From Alphaproteobacteria bacterium (GTDB taxonomy: Bacteria > Pseudomonadota > Alphaproteobacteria > Rhizobiales > Beijerinckiaceae), in NCBI GenBank assembly GCA_021325385.1, contig JAJPHH010000029.1:26655-90654 (forward strand): 64,000 bases of DNA, in the 5' to 3' direction. A program made the position numbers and the translations under genes. Below are positions 45,010 to 57,735 of the stretch, piece by piece. The stretch's first letter is position 1; each line of letters starts with the position of its first letter. The notes under the pieces are model-generated. The model was given only the letters and a program-made list of their open reading frames with translations, was not told the DNA's origin and did not search any database.

Positions 45010-46743
45010 TTAGAGACGCAGACGCCGCTCCGCAAAGGCGTAGAGCTGGCGCCAGAACAAGCGGTTGAACAGCGTGACGAAGATCGACATGATTGCGACG
45101 CCGAGGACGATCCTTGGGTAATCGCCTTTCTCCGTCGCCTGGGCGATGTACGAGCCGACGCCGTGCGCGACGACCGTATGGTCCTTCCACTTCACATATT
45201 CGGCGACGATCGAGGCGTTCCATGAGCCGCCCGAGGCGGTGATCGCGCCAGTGAAATAATACGGGAATACGCCCGGCAGGACGACATTCCGCCACCATTG
45301 CCAGCCGCGGATATGGAAGTTCGCCGCCGCCTCGCGCAGGTCATTGGGGAAGGCGGTCGCGCCAGCGATGACGTTGAAGACGATGTACCATTGCGTGCCG
45401 AAGACGATCAGCAAGCTCAACCAAATATCCGGATTGAGGTCGAAGGCGAGAACGAGGCTGACCGCGGCGCCGAACAAAAGATTGACCGGAAAGGCGGCCA
45501 GGAACTGCGCGAGCGGCTGCACGCGTTCGGCGATGCGCGGCCTGAGCCCGATCCAGACGCTGGCCGGAACCCAGATCGCCGAGGCGAGCGCCATCAGGAC
45601 GATGACGCGCAGCAGCGTGACGCAGGTCAAGCCGACGACATCGAGCGCGTCGCCCCAGCTCAGTTCGGTGCCGATATATTGGATCACGGTCCACAGCGCC
45701 CAGAGGGCGGCGGCGACGACGGCGGCGATCCATATCGCATCGAGGATCCGCCCGACGGCCGACGGGGCGTTCATGCGGCGCTTGCGGAACGAAGCCGGCG
45801 CGCCGATGCGCCACAGCGCCGCCGAGCGCAGGACGCGCACCAAGGGCAAATAGGCGTTGCGCAGCCAGAACGTGCGACGGAGCACATCCAGAGCCCAGGA
45901 CCGTTCGATCTCCTGCGATTGGGTCGTCTCTACTCGAAACTTGCCCGCCCAGGCGATAATCGGACGGAACAGAAGCTGGTCGTAGCAGAGAATGACGACC
46001 GCCATCGTGACGACCGCGGCGATGATCGCGTCCCATCGTCCCTGATCATTGGCCGCGGCGATGTACGAGCCGACCCCCGGCAGAGTGATGGTCGTATCGC
46101 CGACCGTGATCGCCTCGGACGCGACGACGAAGAACCAGCCGCCCGACATCGACATCATCGTGTTCCAGATCAGGCCCGGGACGGCGAAGGGCGCCTCCAA
46201 TTGCCAGAACTTCTGCCAGCCGGTCAGGCGGAAGCCGCGCGAGACTTCGTCGAGGTCGCGCGGCACGGTGCGCAGCGACTGATAGAAGGAGAAGGCCATG
46301 TTCCAGGCTTGGCTGGTGAAGACCGCGAAGATCGCCGCGCATTCGGCCCCGAGCACGTTGCCGGGAAAAAGGCCGAGGAAGAACGTCACCGTGAAGGACA
46401 AAAAGCCGAGGATCGGCACCGATTGCAGTACGTCCAGAATCGGGATCAGCACCATTTCGAGCCGCCGGCTCTTGGCGGCGAGCGTCGCGTAAATGAAGGT
46501 GAAGACGAAGGAGCAAAGCAGCGCGGCGAACATGCGCAAGACGGTACGGAGCGCGTAATAGGGCAGGCTCCAGTAGCTGAGATCCACCGCCGGCGCATTG
46601 GCGGCGGGCAATGGAACGTTCATGCCGTGAAAGGCGTGCACGATCCCGACAAAAGCGGCCATGATCGCGCCAAGCGCCAGCACGTCCCAATGATTGGGCA
46701 GGGCCCGGCGGCCGACCGATGCGATGGTTTCCAGTCTCGTCAT
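45010..46743 (-). CDS. ABC transporter permease, two fused transmembrane domains
   Basis: A 577-residue protein carrying two BPD_transp_1 (SsuC/TauC-like) domains in one chain, about residues 60-290 and 350-570, each with five to six membrane segments and an EAA-type loop (SRGFRLTGWQKFWQLEAPFA in the first; AAANFHIRGWQWWRNVVLPG in the second) that docks the ATPase. Each half also has the GVGSYIAxA motif. With the ATPase downstream it makes a complete membrane part. The family imports nitrate, sulfonates, bicarbonate and similar anions; the substrate cannot be assigned here. Confidence 0.88.
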   Translation of the reverse strand: MTRLETIASVGRRALPNHWDVLALGAIMAAFVGIVHAFHGMNVPLPAANAPAVDLSYWSLPYYALRTVLRMFAALLCSFVFTFIYATLAAKSRRLEMVLIPILDVLQSVPILGFLSFTVTFFLGLFPGNVLGAECAAIFAVFTSQAWNMAFSFYQSLRTVPRDLDEVSRGFRLTGWQKFWQLEAPFAVPGLIWNTMMSMSGGWFFVVASEAITVGDTTITLPGVGSYIAAANDQGRWDAIIAAVVTMAVVILCYDQLLFRPIIAWAGKFRVETTQSQEIERSWALDVLRRTFWLRNAYLPLVRVLRSAALWRIGAPASFRKRRMNAPSAVGRILDAIWIAAVVAAALWALWTVIQYIGTELSWGDALDVVGLTCVTLLRVIVLMALASAIWVPASVWIGLRPRIAERVQPLAQFLAAFPVNLLFGAAVSLVLAFDLNPDIWLSLLIVFGTQWYIVFNVIAGATAFPNDLREAAANFHIRGWQWWRNVVLPGVFPYYFTGAITASGGSWNASIVAEYVKWKDHTVVAHGVGSYIAQATEKGDYPRIVLGVAIMSIFVTLFNRLFWRQLYAFAERRLRL

Positions 46744-46950
46744 CGGCGTTTTCCGCTTGGAGGTCGCTTTGACCTTTGGGGAACCATAATTTCAGCGGGG
46801 AAGGCAACAGGAAAATGGGCGGGCGCGCCTCATCCCGCAGCTCCCCTCCGCCGCCGCGTCGTTCGCGACAGCGCCGGCCTGAAGCGTCGTCTGGCCGACG
46901 GAGATGACAGCAATGCGACAGGCTCGGGGCGGCGGCCGCCGCCATTCGCC

Positions 46951-48375
46951 TTATGCGGCTGCGGCGCAATCCTGCAACCGGCCGAGACTCTCTTCTCGGC
47001 CGAGCACCGCGAGCACGTCGAAGATCCCCGGCGACGTGGCGCGGCCGGTCAGCGCAGCGCGCAAGGGCTGCGCGATTTGGCCGAGCTTGGCGCCGCTCTC
47101 GCCGGCATAGTCGCGGACCGCAGCCTCGATCGCCGGCGGCGTCCACTCGCCGACGGCGGCGAGGCGCGGCAAGAGCGCCGAAATATGCGCGCGTCCGCCC
47201 TGGGCGACGATTTCTTGCGCCCGCTCGTCGAGCGTGAGCGGCCGTTCGGCGAAGAGATAGCCGGCGCCGTCGATCAGTTCGACCAGCGTCTTGGCGCGCT
47301 CCTTGAGACCCGGCAGGGCCGCCGCCAATTTGGCCCGGCCGGCTTCGTCGAGATGCTGGGCCAGTTCTGGCCCGCCCGGCAGATAGGGCAGGCTGTCGAC
47401 GAGAATCCTCAGCAGCTCGTCGTCCGGCGTCGCGCGCATGTAATGGCCGTTCATGTTTTCGAGCTTGACGAAGTCGAAACGGGACGGCGAGCGGCCGACG
47501 GCGGCGAGATCGAACGCTTCGATCATCTCTTCGGTCGAAAAAAACTCCTTATCGCCGTGGCTCCAGCCGAGCCGCACCAGGTAGTTGCGCAAGGCCGCCG
47601 GCAAATAGCCCATGGCGCGGTACGCGTCCACGCCGAGCGCGCCATGGCGCTTGGAGAGCTTGGCGCCGTCGGGCCCATGGATCAGCGGAATATGCGCCAT
47701 GATCGGCGCCTCCCAGCCCAGCCCTTGATAGATCTGCAGCTGCCGAGCGGCGTTGGTCAAATGATCGTCGCCGCGAATGATGTGCGTGACGCCCATGTCG
47801 TGATCGTCGACGACGACGGCGAGCATGTAGGTCGGCGTGCCGTCTGAGCGCAGCAGGACGAGGTCGTCGAGGTCCTTGTTGGCGAAGACGACGCGGCCCT
47901 GTACTTTGTCCTCGATCACCGTCTCGCCCTCCTGTTGGGCGCGCAGGCGGATCGCCGGCCTGACCCCGGGCGGCGCTTCCGACGGATCGCGATCGCGCCA
48001 GCGGCCGTCATAGCGCATCGGTTTGCCTTCCGCCCGCGCCTTCAGGCGCATCTCCTCGAGCTCTTCCGGGCTGGCGTAGCAGCGATAGGCGTTTCCGGAT
48101 GCGAGCAACTGCGCGACCACTTCGCGATGGCGCTCGACCCGGGCGAACTGGCTGATCGCCTCGCCGTCCCATTCGAGGCCGAGCCAGCCGAGGCCGTCGA
48201 TGATCGCCTTCACCGCCGCGTCGGTCGAGCGCTCGCGGTCTGTGTCTTCGATGCGCAGAAGGAAGGTTCCGCCATGCCGCCGGGCGTAGAGCCAGTTGAA
48301 CAAGGCCGTCCGTGCGCCGCCGATATGCAAAAAGCCGGTGGGAGAAGGCGCGAAGCGCGTCACCACGTTCGTCAT
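46951..48375 (-). CDS. gltX: Glutamate-tRNA ligase
   Basis: A class I aminoacyl-tRNA synthetase. Seen: the HIGH-type motif in [20 protein letters not shown] (HIGG), the connective segment with NTDR-like EDTDRERST, and the KMSKS-type loop [13 protein letters not shown], followed by the helical anticodon-binding domain. 474 residues from ATG 48375. It could be discriminating or non-discriminating; a second gltX copy elsewhere in alphaproteobacteria is common. It is divergent from comEC with a 91-base gap. Confidence 0.95.
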   Translation of the reverse strand: MTNVVTRFAPSPTGFLHIGGARTALFNWLYARRHGGTFLLRIEDTDRERSTDAAVKAIIDGLGWLGLEWDGEAISQFARVERHREVVAQLLASGNAYRCYASPEELEEMRLKARAEGKPMRYDGRWRDRDPSEAPPGVRPAIRLRAQQEGETVIEDKVQGRVVFANKDLDDLVLLRSDGTPTYMLAVVVDDHDMGVTHIIRGDDHLTNAARQLQIYQGLGWEAPIMAHIPLIHGPDGAKLSKRHGALGVDAYRAMGYLPAALRNYLVRLGWSHGDKEFFSTEEMIEAFDLAAVGRSPSRFDFVKLENMNGHYMRATPDDELLRILVDSLPYLPGGPELAQHLDEAGRAKLAAALPGLKERAKTLVELIDGAGYLFAERPLTLDERAQEIVAQGGRAHISALLPRLAAVGEWTPPAIEAAVRDYAGESGAKLGQIAQPLRAALTGRATSPGIFDVLAVLGREESLGRLQDCAAAA

Positions 48376-48466
48376 CAGTCCGACCAATTCCTATTCCGCT
48401 CCGGGTCGCGAAAAAAGCGAGATCGCCGTCATTTTCGGCCTCGCCAGCATTGGCGGCCCCTGTATC

Positions 48467-50755
48467 ATGGCCGACCGACGGCGCCAAAGGCTTAAGCGCA
48501 TGAAGGGGGCCGGGCGGGCAGGCGTTTTGGCGGGCGTGGGGCCGGTCGCGGCCGTCGCGCGCTTGGACTTGCGCGCGCTCTACGCGGAGGCGTTCGCGCG
48601 CGAAGTGGAGGAGCGCCGGCTCTCGCTCTGGATCGCGGTCGCGGCGATCGGCGGCGTTGCGCTCTACTTCGCCGCCGATCGCGAGCCGAAGCTTTGGCTC
48701 TCCGGCGCGATCGCCGGCGCGTTCTGCGTCTTGGCCTTCTTGGCGCGCGGCCGGCCGATCGCTTTCGCAGCCCTGGTCGGGCTCGCAGCGTTGAGCGGGG
48801 GATTCTTCTCCGCCGGCTGGAGGACGGCGCGCGTCGCGACGCCGACGCTCGATCACATCCGTGTCGTGAAGCTGAAAGGCTATATCGAGGAGCTCGATCT
48901 GCGCCGGGTCGGCGCGCGAATGGTCTTGCGCGTCGACGAAGCCGGCGATATGCCGACGCCGATCGCGCCGCGCCGCGTCCGCGTGACGATGCGGAAGACG
49001 CCGGACGCCGCTGCGGGCGACTACGTCGCCCTCACCGCGCGGCTGCTGCCCCCGGCCCATGCCGTTCTGCCCGGCGGCTACGACTTCGCCCGCGACGCGT
49101 TCTTTTCCGGCGTCGGCGCGGTGGGCTCGACATACGGCGCTGTGGTCAAAGCGCCGCCGTCGCAAAGCGCGCCGCTGAGCGTGCGCGTCTATGCGGCGAT
49201 CGATCGACTGCGCAACGCGCTCGCTGCGCGCGTCGACGCCATCATCGGCGGCGATGAAGGGGCGATCGCCGCGGCCATGGTGACAGGCAAGCGCGATTTC
49301 CTTTCCGAGGACGCCAAGGACCTGATCCGCGAAGCCGGCATTTTCCACATCATAACCATATCCGGCCTGCAGATGACGCTGGTCGCGGGCATTTTCTTCT
49401 GGACGGCGCGCCGCCTGCTCGCGCTCTCGCCGACGCTCGCGTTGAATTATCCGATCAAGAAATGGGCGGCGGCGATCGCGATGTTCGGCGCCTTCGCCTA
49501 TGACCTCTGCACCGGCTCTCGCGTCGGCACGGAACGGGCGCTGATCATGACCTTGATCGTCCTCGGCGCGGTCATTGTCGACCGCCGCGCCCTGACGATG
49601 CGTAATCTTGCCCTGGCCGTCTTGGTCGTCGTCGCGCTCGAGCCGGAGGCCGTGCTCGGCGTCAGTTTCCAGCTCTCGTTCGCCGCGGTCGGCGCTTTGG
49701 TCGCGGCGCTCGAAGCGCGTCTCGACCGGTTGGACCCGGCCGACGATCCGTTCCTGTCGAAAGTCGCGCTGGCGCCAGCCGGCCTCGTCCAGCATCTCCT
49801 CGAAAAGCCGCTCGCGTTGCTGACCGCGACGTTCTTTGCGACCAGCGCGACGGCGAGCTTCATGGCCTACCACTTTCATGATCTCAGCCCTTATGTGCTG
49901 ATCGGCAATCCGTTGACGCTGACCGTCATCGAATTTTTTGCAGTGCCCGGCGCGCTGATCGGAACTGCGCTCTATCCGCTCGGCCTCGATCAGCCGGTTT
50001 GGATCTATGTCGGCCTCGGCATCAAATTCGTCCTCTGGGCCGCGCGTCACATCGCCGAGGCGCCAGGCTCTACGCTGCATCTGCGCGCCTTTGCGCCGTA
50101 CGCGCTGCCGTTCCTGAGTCTGGCCGTCGCTTCCGCGCTCATCTGGCGCACCTGGCTGATGCGGGCGACGGCGATTCCATTTCTCGTCCTCGGCTTGATC
50201 GGCGCGACGAGCGGGGCGCGTTACGACGCGGTCATTCCGCCCGACGGCGACGAGGCGGCGATCCGCGACGCGGATGGACGCATCACGGTGATCGGCAAAA
50301 GATTCAACGTCTACGCCGCCAGCCAATGGCTCGCCGCGGACGGCGATGGTCGCGATCCGTCCGAAGCGCGCGCCGTCGATCAATCCTGCGATCGGCTCGG
50401 CTGCACGGGCGCGCTGCCGCAAGGGCTCTGGCTGGCGATCGTCGAGAACAGGCTCGCCTTCGACGAAGATTGTCGCCGCGCGCTCATCATCGTTACGCGC
50501 CTGACCGCGCCGCCAAGCTGCAAGGCGGCTTTGGTCTTGGACGAGAATCGGCTCGCCGCGACCGGCGCGGTCGGCGTCACGATCGACGAGGAGGGGCGGC
50601 TCGCTTTCGCCGCCGATCGCGGCGTGGATCAGGATAGGCCGTGGTCGCCGGCGCCGCGAAAGCGCCGCGACGATCGTATCGAAAGGCCGGGCGAGACGGG
50701 CAGGCCGGTGCGGCCCGATCCCGCCGACGCGGCGACCGACGATTCTCCGCCATGA
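48467..50755 (+). CDS. comEC: ComEC/Rec2-family DNA-uptake channel protein
   Basis: A large polytopic membrane protein. Seen: an N-terminal pair of membrane segments, the OB-fold-like periplasmic DUF4131 region (about 110-210, LKGYIEELDLRRVGARMVL), the competence domain with AGIFHIITISGLQMTLVAGI and about 10 membrane helices, and a C-terminal soluble part lacking the HxHxDH metallo-beta-lactamase motif, as in many alphaproteobacterial members. ComEC moves one DNA strand across the inner membrane during transformation; whether this organism is competent is unknown. A start at 48500 is also possible. Confidence 0.88.
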   Translation: MADRRRQRLKRMKGAGRAGVLAGVGPVAAVARLDLRALYAEAFAREVEERRLSLWIAVAAIGGVALYFAADREPKLWLSGAIAGAFCVLAFLARGRPIAFAALVGLAALSGGFFSAGWRTARVATPTLDHIRVVKLKGYIEELDLRRVGARMVLRVDEAGDMPTPIAPRRVRVTMRKTPDAAAGDYVALTARLLPPAHAVLPGGYDFARDAFFSGVGAVGSTYGAVVKAPPSQSAPLSVRVYAAIDRLRNALAARVDAIIGGDEGAIAAAMVTGKRDFLSEDAKDLIREAGIFHIITISGLQMTLVAGIFFWTARRLLALSPTLALNYPIKKWAAAIAMFGAFAYDLCTGSRVGTERALIMTLIVLGAVIVDRRALTMRNLALAVLVVVALEPEAVLGVSFQLSFAAVGALVAALEARLDRLDPADDPFLSKVALAPAGLVQHLLEKPLALLTATFFATSATASFMAYHFHDLSPYVLIGNPLTLTVIEFFAVPGALIGTALYPLGLDQPVWIYVGLGIKFVLWAARHIAEAPGSTLHLRAFAPYALPFLSLAVASALIWRTWLMRATAIPFLVLGLIGATSGARYDAVIPPDGDEAAIRDADGRITVIGKRFNVYAASQWLAADGDGRDPSEARAVDQSCDRLGCTGALPQGLWLAIVENRLAFDEDCRRALIIVTRLTAPPSCKAALVLDENRLAATGAVGVTIDEEGRLAFAADRGVDQDRPWSPAPRKRRDDRIERPGETGRPVRPDPADAATDDSPP

Positions 50756-50844
50756 TCCAGCGATAGCGCAGTCGAAGCGTGCAGCGAATTGAGCCGGTCG
50801 CGCCGAGCGAGGGCGATCCGGAGGTCAAGATTGAGGACGATGGA

Positions 50845-51579
50845 ATGGCGGGACGCTCTTTCCGAAAGTCGGTCGGCGCGACGGCCGCAGCCCTTTGCGG
50901 CCTCGCCGCCCTAATAGCTTTTGCAACGGCCTTCGCCTTTCCGGCCGCGGCCGCCGTCGCCTGTCCCCAATGCTACGGCTTCGAGGAATTGTCGCCCGGC
51001 GTCTTTCTTGAACGCGGAGCGTCCGCCGCGGAGCGCACGCGCGTCGAAGCGGCGCTCGCCGAGGCGCGGCGGCGCGTGCGCGATTTCTATGGCGATTTCT
51101 CAGCCCCGGCTCGCCTTCTGATCTGCGAGAGCCCGCATTGTTACCGCCGCCTCGGCGGCGGCGGATCGCGCGGGCGGACCATAACGGACCTTGCTGTGTT
51201 CCTGTCGCCGCAAGGCGCGAACGCGACCATTGCGGCGCATGAATTGTCGCATGTCCAAATTCATGAGCGCATCGGTCTCATTCGTACGCTGAAAGGGGAT
51301 GTTCCCGAATGGTTCGTCGAAGGCGTGGCGGTCTTGGTCTCGGACGATCCGCGCTATCTCGCCCCGGTCGGCGCGGCCGATCGATGCCTCCTCAAGCCGG
51401 ACGGCCCCTTGCCGACCACGCTTTCGGCATGGGTGAAGAGCGCCGCGCGCGAACAACTTTACGCCAAGGCGGCTTGCGCGGTCAGTCGGTGGATGGCGGC
51501 GAAAGGAGGTCCGAATGCGGTCGTGGCCTTGCTCGACCAGATCGCCAAAGGCGGGTCGTTCGACGCGGCCTATCAGTAG
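50845..51579 (+). CDS. Exported HExxH metallopeptidase-like protein
   Basis: The 244-residue product begins with a basic start and a hydrophobic segment (about 14-36) ending AAAAVA, read as a signal peptide or anchor. The active-site motif AAHELSHVQIHERIG is followed about 20 residues later by VPEWFVEGVAVLV, giving the HExxH...E zinc-ligand set of gluzincin (peptidase MA-like) enzymes. Four cysteines (two in CPQC, one in CESPHC pairs) suggest disulfides. The ATG at 50845 follows GAGGA; an upstream GTG (50779) is less likely. Substrates are unknown. A terminator separates it from convergent rpmG. Confidence 0.75.
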   Translation: MAGRSFRKSVGATAAALCGLAALIAFATAFAFPAAAAVACPQCYGFEELSPGVFLERGASAAERTRVEAALAEARRRVRDFYGDFSAPARLLICESPHCYRRLGGGGSRGRTITDLAVFLSPQGANATIAAHELSHVQIHERIGLIRTLKGDVPEWFVEGVAVLVSDDPRYLAPVGAADRCLLKPDGPLPTTLSAWVKSAAREQLYAKAACAVSRWMAAKGGPNAVVALLDQIAKGGSFDAAYQ

Positions 51580-51594
51580 CGGTCCGGAATCAGA

Positions 51595-51618
51595 AAGGGC
51601 GCCTCGTAGGCGCCCTCA
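51595..51618 (-). terminator. Terminator between the metallopeptidase gene and rpmG
   Basis: GGGCGCCT-CGT-AGGCGCCC forms an 8-bp stem. On the minus strand it is followed by TTTCTG, fitting an intrinsic terminator for rpmG; on the plus strand it lies 17 bases after the peptidase stop and may also end that transcript. Confidence 0.75.
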
Positions 51619-51640
51619 ACCGCAGGTCCGCCGAACGGCG

Positions 51641-51808
51641 TCACTTGATTTTGGTTTCCTTGAACTCGACGTGCTTGCGCGCGACCGGGTCGTATTTCTT
51701 GAACGTCAGCTTTTCCGTCTTGGTCCGGGCGTTCTTCTTGGTCACATAATAAAAGCCGGTGTCGGCGCTCGACAGCAGCTTGATCTTGATCGAGGCGGCC
51801 TTGGCCAT
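51641..51808 (-). CDS. rpmG: 50S ribosomal protein L33
   Basis: A 55-residue ribosomal protein. The translation [20 protein letters not shown] continuing [20 protein letters not shown] and ending VEFKETKIK is a canonical bacterial L33. It lacks the CxxC zinc pairs, so it is the C-minus (zinc-independent) form. It ends at the hairpin terminator and stands alone on the minus strand. Confidence 0.96.
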   Translation of the reverse strand: MAKAASIKIKLLSSADTGFYYVTKKNARTKTEKLTFKKYDPVARKHVEFKETKIK

Positions 51809-51925
51809 AATCGTCCATCCACAAAGAAAAGGGCGCTCGGCGGAGGCCCGCTCAAGCGCAATTCGGCCGGCACATTAGTCGGCGAAGCCGCGAAGTCAAG
51901 GAATTCACAAAGCTTCGGACAGGCG

Positions 51926-52159
51926 TTAAGCATCCTCTTTGACGTAAATAACTGGAATTTCGAGCAAGTCGGCCCACGCGACAGAGGCTTTGATCGCCTT
52001 CTCCGCCGAATCGAAGCCGCGCGGCGCAAAGGCGGCGTCGATCGCCTTTCCCTTCGCCAGGCCGCACACCGAAAAGCCGCCGCCGTTCTTTTGAATCAGA
52101 ACCCAAGCCGGCGACCTGGGCGCGGCTTCATCCTCTTTGAGATTGCGAACTTCAACCAT
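51926..52159 (-). CDS. Small hypothetical protein
   Basis: A 77-residue protein, MVEVRNLKEDEAAPRSPAWV onward, with a hydrophilic start, a central GGGFSVCGLAKGKAIDAAFA segment and a C-terminal helix plus strand (ASVAWADLLEIPVIYVKEDA). I recognise no family. Support for a real gene: GAGGAGAGG just before the ATG, a compact fold-like pattern and no competing gene. It lies between rpmG and tRNA-Arg on the same strand. Confidence 0.6.
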   Translation of the reverse strand: MVEVRNLKEDEAAPRSPAWVLIQKNGGGFSVCGLAKGKAIDAAFAPRGFDSAEKAIKASVAWADLLEIPVIYVKEDA

Positions 52160-52348
52160 GACCTCTCCTCGGCGCGGTGTTTGACTGGGAAATCGCGCAT
52201 CACGATGGCGCATTCGGAGAGATTTGAAGGTCGTTCGACATCGAAAATGGGCCAGTCCCGCGCGTCGCCAGGACAGGCGGACGGACGTCATCAAGGAAGG
52301 CGCGAGCGGCGCTTTCTGCGTTCGTGCTCACACCGTTTTTGAAATCGT

Positions 52349-52425
<77 letters not shown>

Positions 52426-52584
52426 ATCCGCGTTTCGCATAGCACGGGCGGTTCGCGGCACAAAGCCGGGCCTTTGAAGGCGGCGGCCAGCCGACGCCGT
52501 TGATTTCGCTTCTGCGCCTGTAGCATGTTAGAGGCGACGACCGCTCGGGCGAGCCCTGGGCGGCGATTCTGGAGGAAAAAGGCC

Positions 52585-54414
52585 ATGAGCGGCAAGAATG
52601 GAGCGTCCAACCCCGGCAAGAAGGGCAAGGACGGCAAGCGCCGATTTCGCTCCAGCCTCTGGTTCGACAATCCCGACAATCCGGGCATGACCGCGCTCTA
52701 TATCGAGCGCTATCTCAATTTCGGCCTCACGCCGCAGGAATTGCGCTCCGGTAAGCCGATCATCGGCATCGCTCAGACCGGCTCGGACCTCTCGCCGTGC
52801 AACCGCCACCATCTGGAGCTCGCCAAGCGAGTGCGCGACGGCATCGTCGCGGCAGGCGGAATACCGTTCGAATTCCCGGTCCATCCGATCCAGGAGACCG
52901 GCAAAAGGCCGACCGCCGAGCTCGACCGCAACCTCGCCTATCTCGGCTTGGTCGAGACGCTTTACGGCTATTTCATCGACGGCGTGGTGCTGACGACGGG
53001 CTGCGACAAGACGACGCCGGCCTGCATCATGGCGGCCGCCACGGTCAATCTGCCGGCGATCGTCCTTTCTGGCGGGCCGATGCTCAACGGCTGGCACAAT
53101 GGCGAGCGCACCGGCTCGGGCACGATCGTGTGGAAGGCGCGCGAGGAGCTCGCCGCCGGGAGGATCGATTACGAACAGTTCATGGAGCTGGTGACGTCCT
53201 CGGCGCCGTCGGTCGGCCATTGCAATACGATGGGCACGGCGACGACGATGAATTCGCTCGCCGAGGCGCTCGGGATGAGCCTGCCCGGCTGCGCCGCCAT
53301 TCCCGGGCCTTATCGGGAGCGCGGCCAGATCGCCTACGAGACCGGCAAGCGCATCGTCGAGATGGTCTACGAGGATTTGAAACCCTCCGACATTCTGACG
53401 CGAGAGGCTTTCGAGAACACGATCGTCGTCAACAGCGCGATCGGCGGCTCGACCAACGCGCCGATCCATATCAACGCAATCGCTCGTCACATCGGCGTGC
53501 GGCTGACGATCGAGGACTGGGAGACGATCGGCCATGCGGTGCCGCTGCTCGTCAATCTGCAGCCCGCCGGCAAATATCTCGGCGAGGAGTTTCATCGCGC
53601 CGGCGGCGTGCCGGCGGTGGTCAACGAATTGATGAAAAAGAAACTCATTCACAAGGACGCGCTGACCGTCAACGGCAAGACGATCGGCGAGAATTGCAAA
53701 GGGCGCGAGAGCCTGGATGACGACGTCATCTTCCCGATCGACAAGCCGTTGAAGAAGGACGCCGGCTTCATCGTGCTGAAGGGCAACCTGTTCGACAGCG
53801 CCATCATGAAGACGAGCGTGATCAGCGAGGAGTTCCGCAAGCGCTATCTGTCGAACCCGGAGGACCCGGAAGCTTTCGAAGGCCGCGCCATCGTCTTCGA
53901 CGGGCCCGAAGATTATCATCACCGCATCGAGGATCCGAAGCTCAAGATCGACGAGAAATGCGTCCTGTTCATCCGCGGCGCCGGGCCGATCGGCTATCCC
54001 GGCGGCGCCGAGGTCGTGAACATGCAGCCGCCGGCGGCGCTGATCAAAAAAGGCGTGCACGCGCTGCCTTGCATCGGGGACGGCCGCCAATCCGGCACGT
54101 CCGGCTCGCCGTCGATCCTCAACGCCACGCCGGAGGCGGCGGTAGGCGGCGGGCTCGCGCTGCTGCGCACCGGCGATCGCGTGCGCATCGACTTGAAGAA
54201 GCGCACCGCCAATATTTTGATTTCGGAGGAGGAGCTGAACCAGCGCCGCGCCGATTATCAGAAGCACGGCTATCCCTATCCTGCGAGCCAGACGCCTTGG
54301 CAGGAGATTCAGCGCGCCATTGTCGAGCAATTCGACGAGGGCATGGTGCTGAAGCCGGCGGTGAAATATCAGCGCGTCGCCCAGACGATGGGAATTCCGC
54401 GCGACAATCATTGA
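52585..54414 (+). CDS. IlvD/Edd-family dehydratase, sugar-acid type
   Basis: A 609-residue Fe-S cluster dehydratase. Cluster and active-site segments seen: [56 protein letters not shown] and the C-terminal [16 protein letters not shown]. The CDKTTPA form and the overall length favour sugar-acid dehydratases (L-arabonate, D-xylonate, L-fuconate type) over dihydroxy-acid dehydratase IlvD, which is shorter and has CDKITPGM. The exact substrate is unclear. The ATG follows GGAGGAAAAA. A sugar-acid-type SDR lies 2 kb downstream, supporting a catabolic role. Confidence 0.85.
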   Translation: MSGKNGASNPGKKGKDGKRRFRSSLWFDNPDNPGMTALYIERYLNFGLTPQELRSGKPIIGIAQTGSDLSPCNRHHLELAKRVRDGIVAAGGIPFEFPVHPIQETGKRPTAELDRNLAYLGLVETLYGYFIDGVVLTTGCDKTTPACIMAAATVNLPAIVLSGGPMLNGWHNGERTGSGTIVWKAREELAAGRIDYEQFMELVTSSAPSVGHCNTMGTATTMNSLAEALGMSLPGCAAIPGPYRERGQIAYETGKRIVEMVYEDLKPSDILTREAFENTIVVNSAIGGSTNAPIHINAIARHIGVRLTIEDWETIGHAVPLLVNLQPAGKYLGEEFHRAGGVPAVVNELMKKKLIHKDALTVNGKTIGENCKGRESLDDDVIFPIDKPLKKDAGFIVLKGNLFDSAIMKTSVISEEFRKRYLSNPEDPEAFEGRAIVFDGPEDYHHRIEDPKLKIDEKCVLFIRGAGPIGYPGGAEVVNMQPPAALIKKGVHALPCIGDGRQSGTSGSPSILNATPEAAVGGGLALLRTGDRVRIDLKKRTANILISEEELNQRRADYQKHGYPYPASQTPWQEIQRAIVEQFDEGMVLKPAVKYQRVAQTMGIPRDNH

Positions 54415-54609
54415 GGGGCGGCGCGCGGGTCGCCGGCGGGCGTTCCGAATACGGGCGTTCGTCGGCGCGCCCATATTGCCGGCGATGAGCTGTCTCTTGA
54501 AAGGGCCGTACGGTTCGATTCGATCGACGCGGCCTGTACTTCCATGGCTGGTCTATAAACAATAGGACCGCGGTTTGCTTGAAGGTCGATGGTCAATCGG
54601 GTGAGGCGA

Positions 54610-55349
54610 ATGGAGCAGCGCAAGCCGGATGAGACGCCTTCGGACGCGATCGGGCCGCTGCGCCGGCCGATCGGTCCGATTGTCGATACGCGCCCGGCCA
54701 AACGGCCGGAGCGCGTCACGTTGGAAGGCCGCTTTATCTCACTGACGCCGCTCGACCCGGCGGCGCATAGCGACGCTTTGTTCGAAGCCGCCAATGGCGG
54801 CGACAAGGACCAGGTCTGGGACTACCTGTTCGACGGGCCTTATTCGGACCAGGAAACGTTCCGCGCCAGCGTCGAGGCCAAGGCGAAATCGGAAGACCCC
54901 CTCTATTTCGCCGTGATCGATAAAGCGAGCGGCAGGCCTGTCGGCTATCAGAGCTTGATGCGCATCGAGCCGGCCCATCGCGTTATCGAAGTCGGCGGTA
55001 TTCTCTACACGCTCTCGATGCAGCGAACGCCCGCCGCGACCGAGGCGCAATATCTCTTCGCGCGCTACGTTTTCGACGAGCTCGGTTATCGGCGCTACGA
55101 ATGGAAGTGCAACGCCCACAATGCGCCGTCGCGCCGCGCCGCGCAGCGGCTCGGCTTCACTTTCGAAGGCGTGTTTCGGCAGCATATGATCGTCAAGGGC
55201 CGCAACCGCGACACGGCGTGGTTTTCAATGCTGGATCACGAATGGCCGGCGCGGCGCGCCGCCTTTGAGCGTTGGCTCGCGCCTGATAATTTCGATGCGG
55301 CTGGGCGGCAGATCGTATCACTCTCGTCGCTGAATGGAGCGCCGTCGTC

Positions 55350-55353
<4 letters not shown>
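54610..55353 (+). CDS. GNAT-family N-acetyltransferase
   Basis: A RimJ/RimL-like acetyltransferase (Acetyltransf_3). Seen: an N-terminal extension of about 45 residues with PLRRPIGPIVDTRPAKRPER, then LEGRFISLTPLDPAAHSDAL, the acetyl-CoA-region strands (GRPVGYQSLMRIEPAHRVIE, VGGILYTL), and ALR-type helix NAPSRRAAQRLGFTFEGVFR. The ATG at 54610 follows GTGAGG; ATG 54589 is also possible. Its stop overlaps the start of the next gene by 4 bases. The substrate is unknown. Confidence 0.85.
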
Positions 55354-57546
<2,193 letters not shown>

Positions 57547-57735
57547 TCGCTTCCTTGCTTCCCCAAAATGACGCGGATCGGTAAATCGCAAAAATCCTTT
57601 TCCTATCAAACTATCCGCAAGCTTTTCAAATCGCGCCCAGCCCGGAGCCTCGGCAATTTGGCGGTCGCCTCATCAATTCGCCGGAACCTTTGGCTTTCGC
57701 CTCGGTTGCTCCTTGTCACGAACGAGGAGGCGCTC

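Noticed and set aside
45298..47847. 849-codon open frame on the plus strand across the ABC permease and gltX
   Set aside because: Asp/Arg/Gly-rich shadow of two clear minus-strand genes.
48008..50422. 804-codon open frame antisense to comEC
   Set aside because: No recognisable motif, overlaps comEC completely and part of gltX.
52585..54414. Calling the IlvD/Edd gene dihydroxy-acid dehydratase of branched-chain amino acid synthesis
   Set aside because: The CDKTTPA motif and length fit sugar-acid dehydratases better, and no ilv or leu gene is near.
52528..54474. 648-codon open frame antisense to the IlvD/Edd gene
   Set aside because: Shadow frame; the sense strand has the complete Fe-S dehydratase motif set and a good ribosome-binding site.
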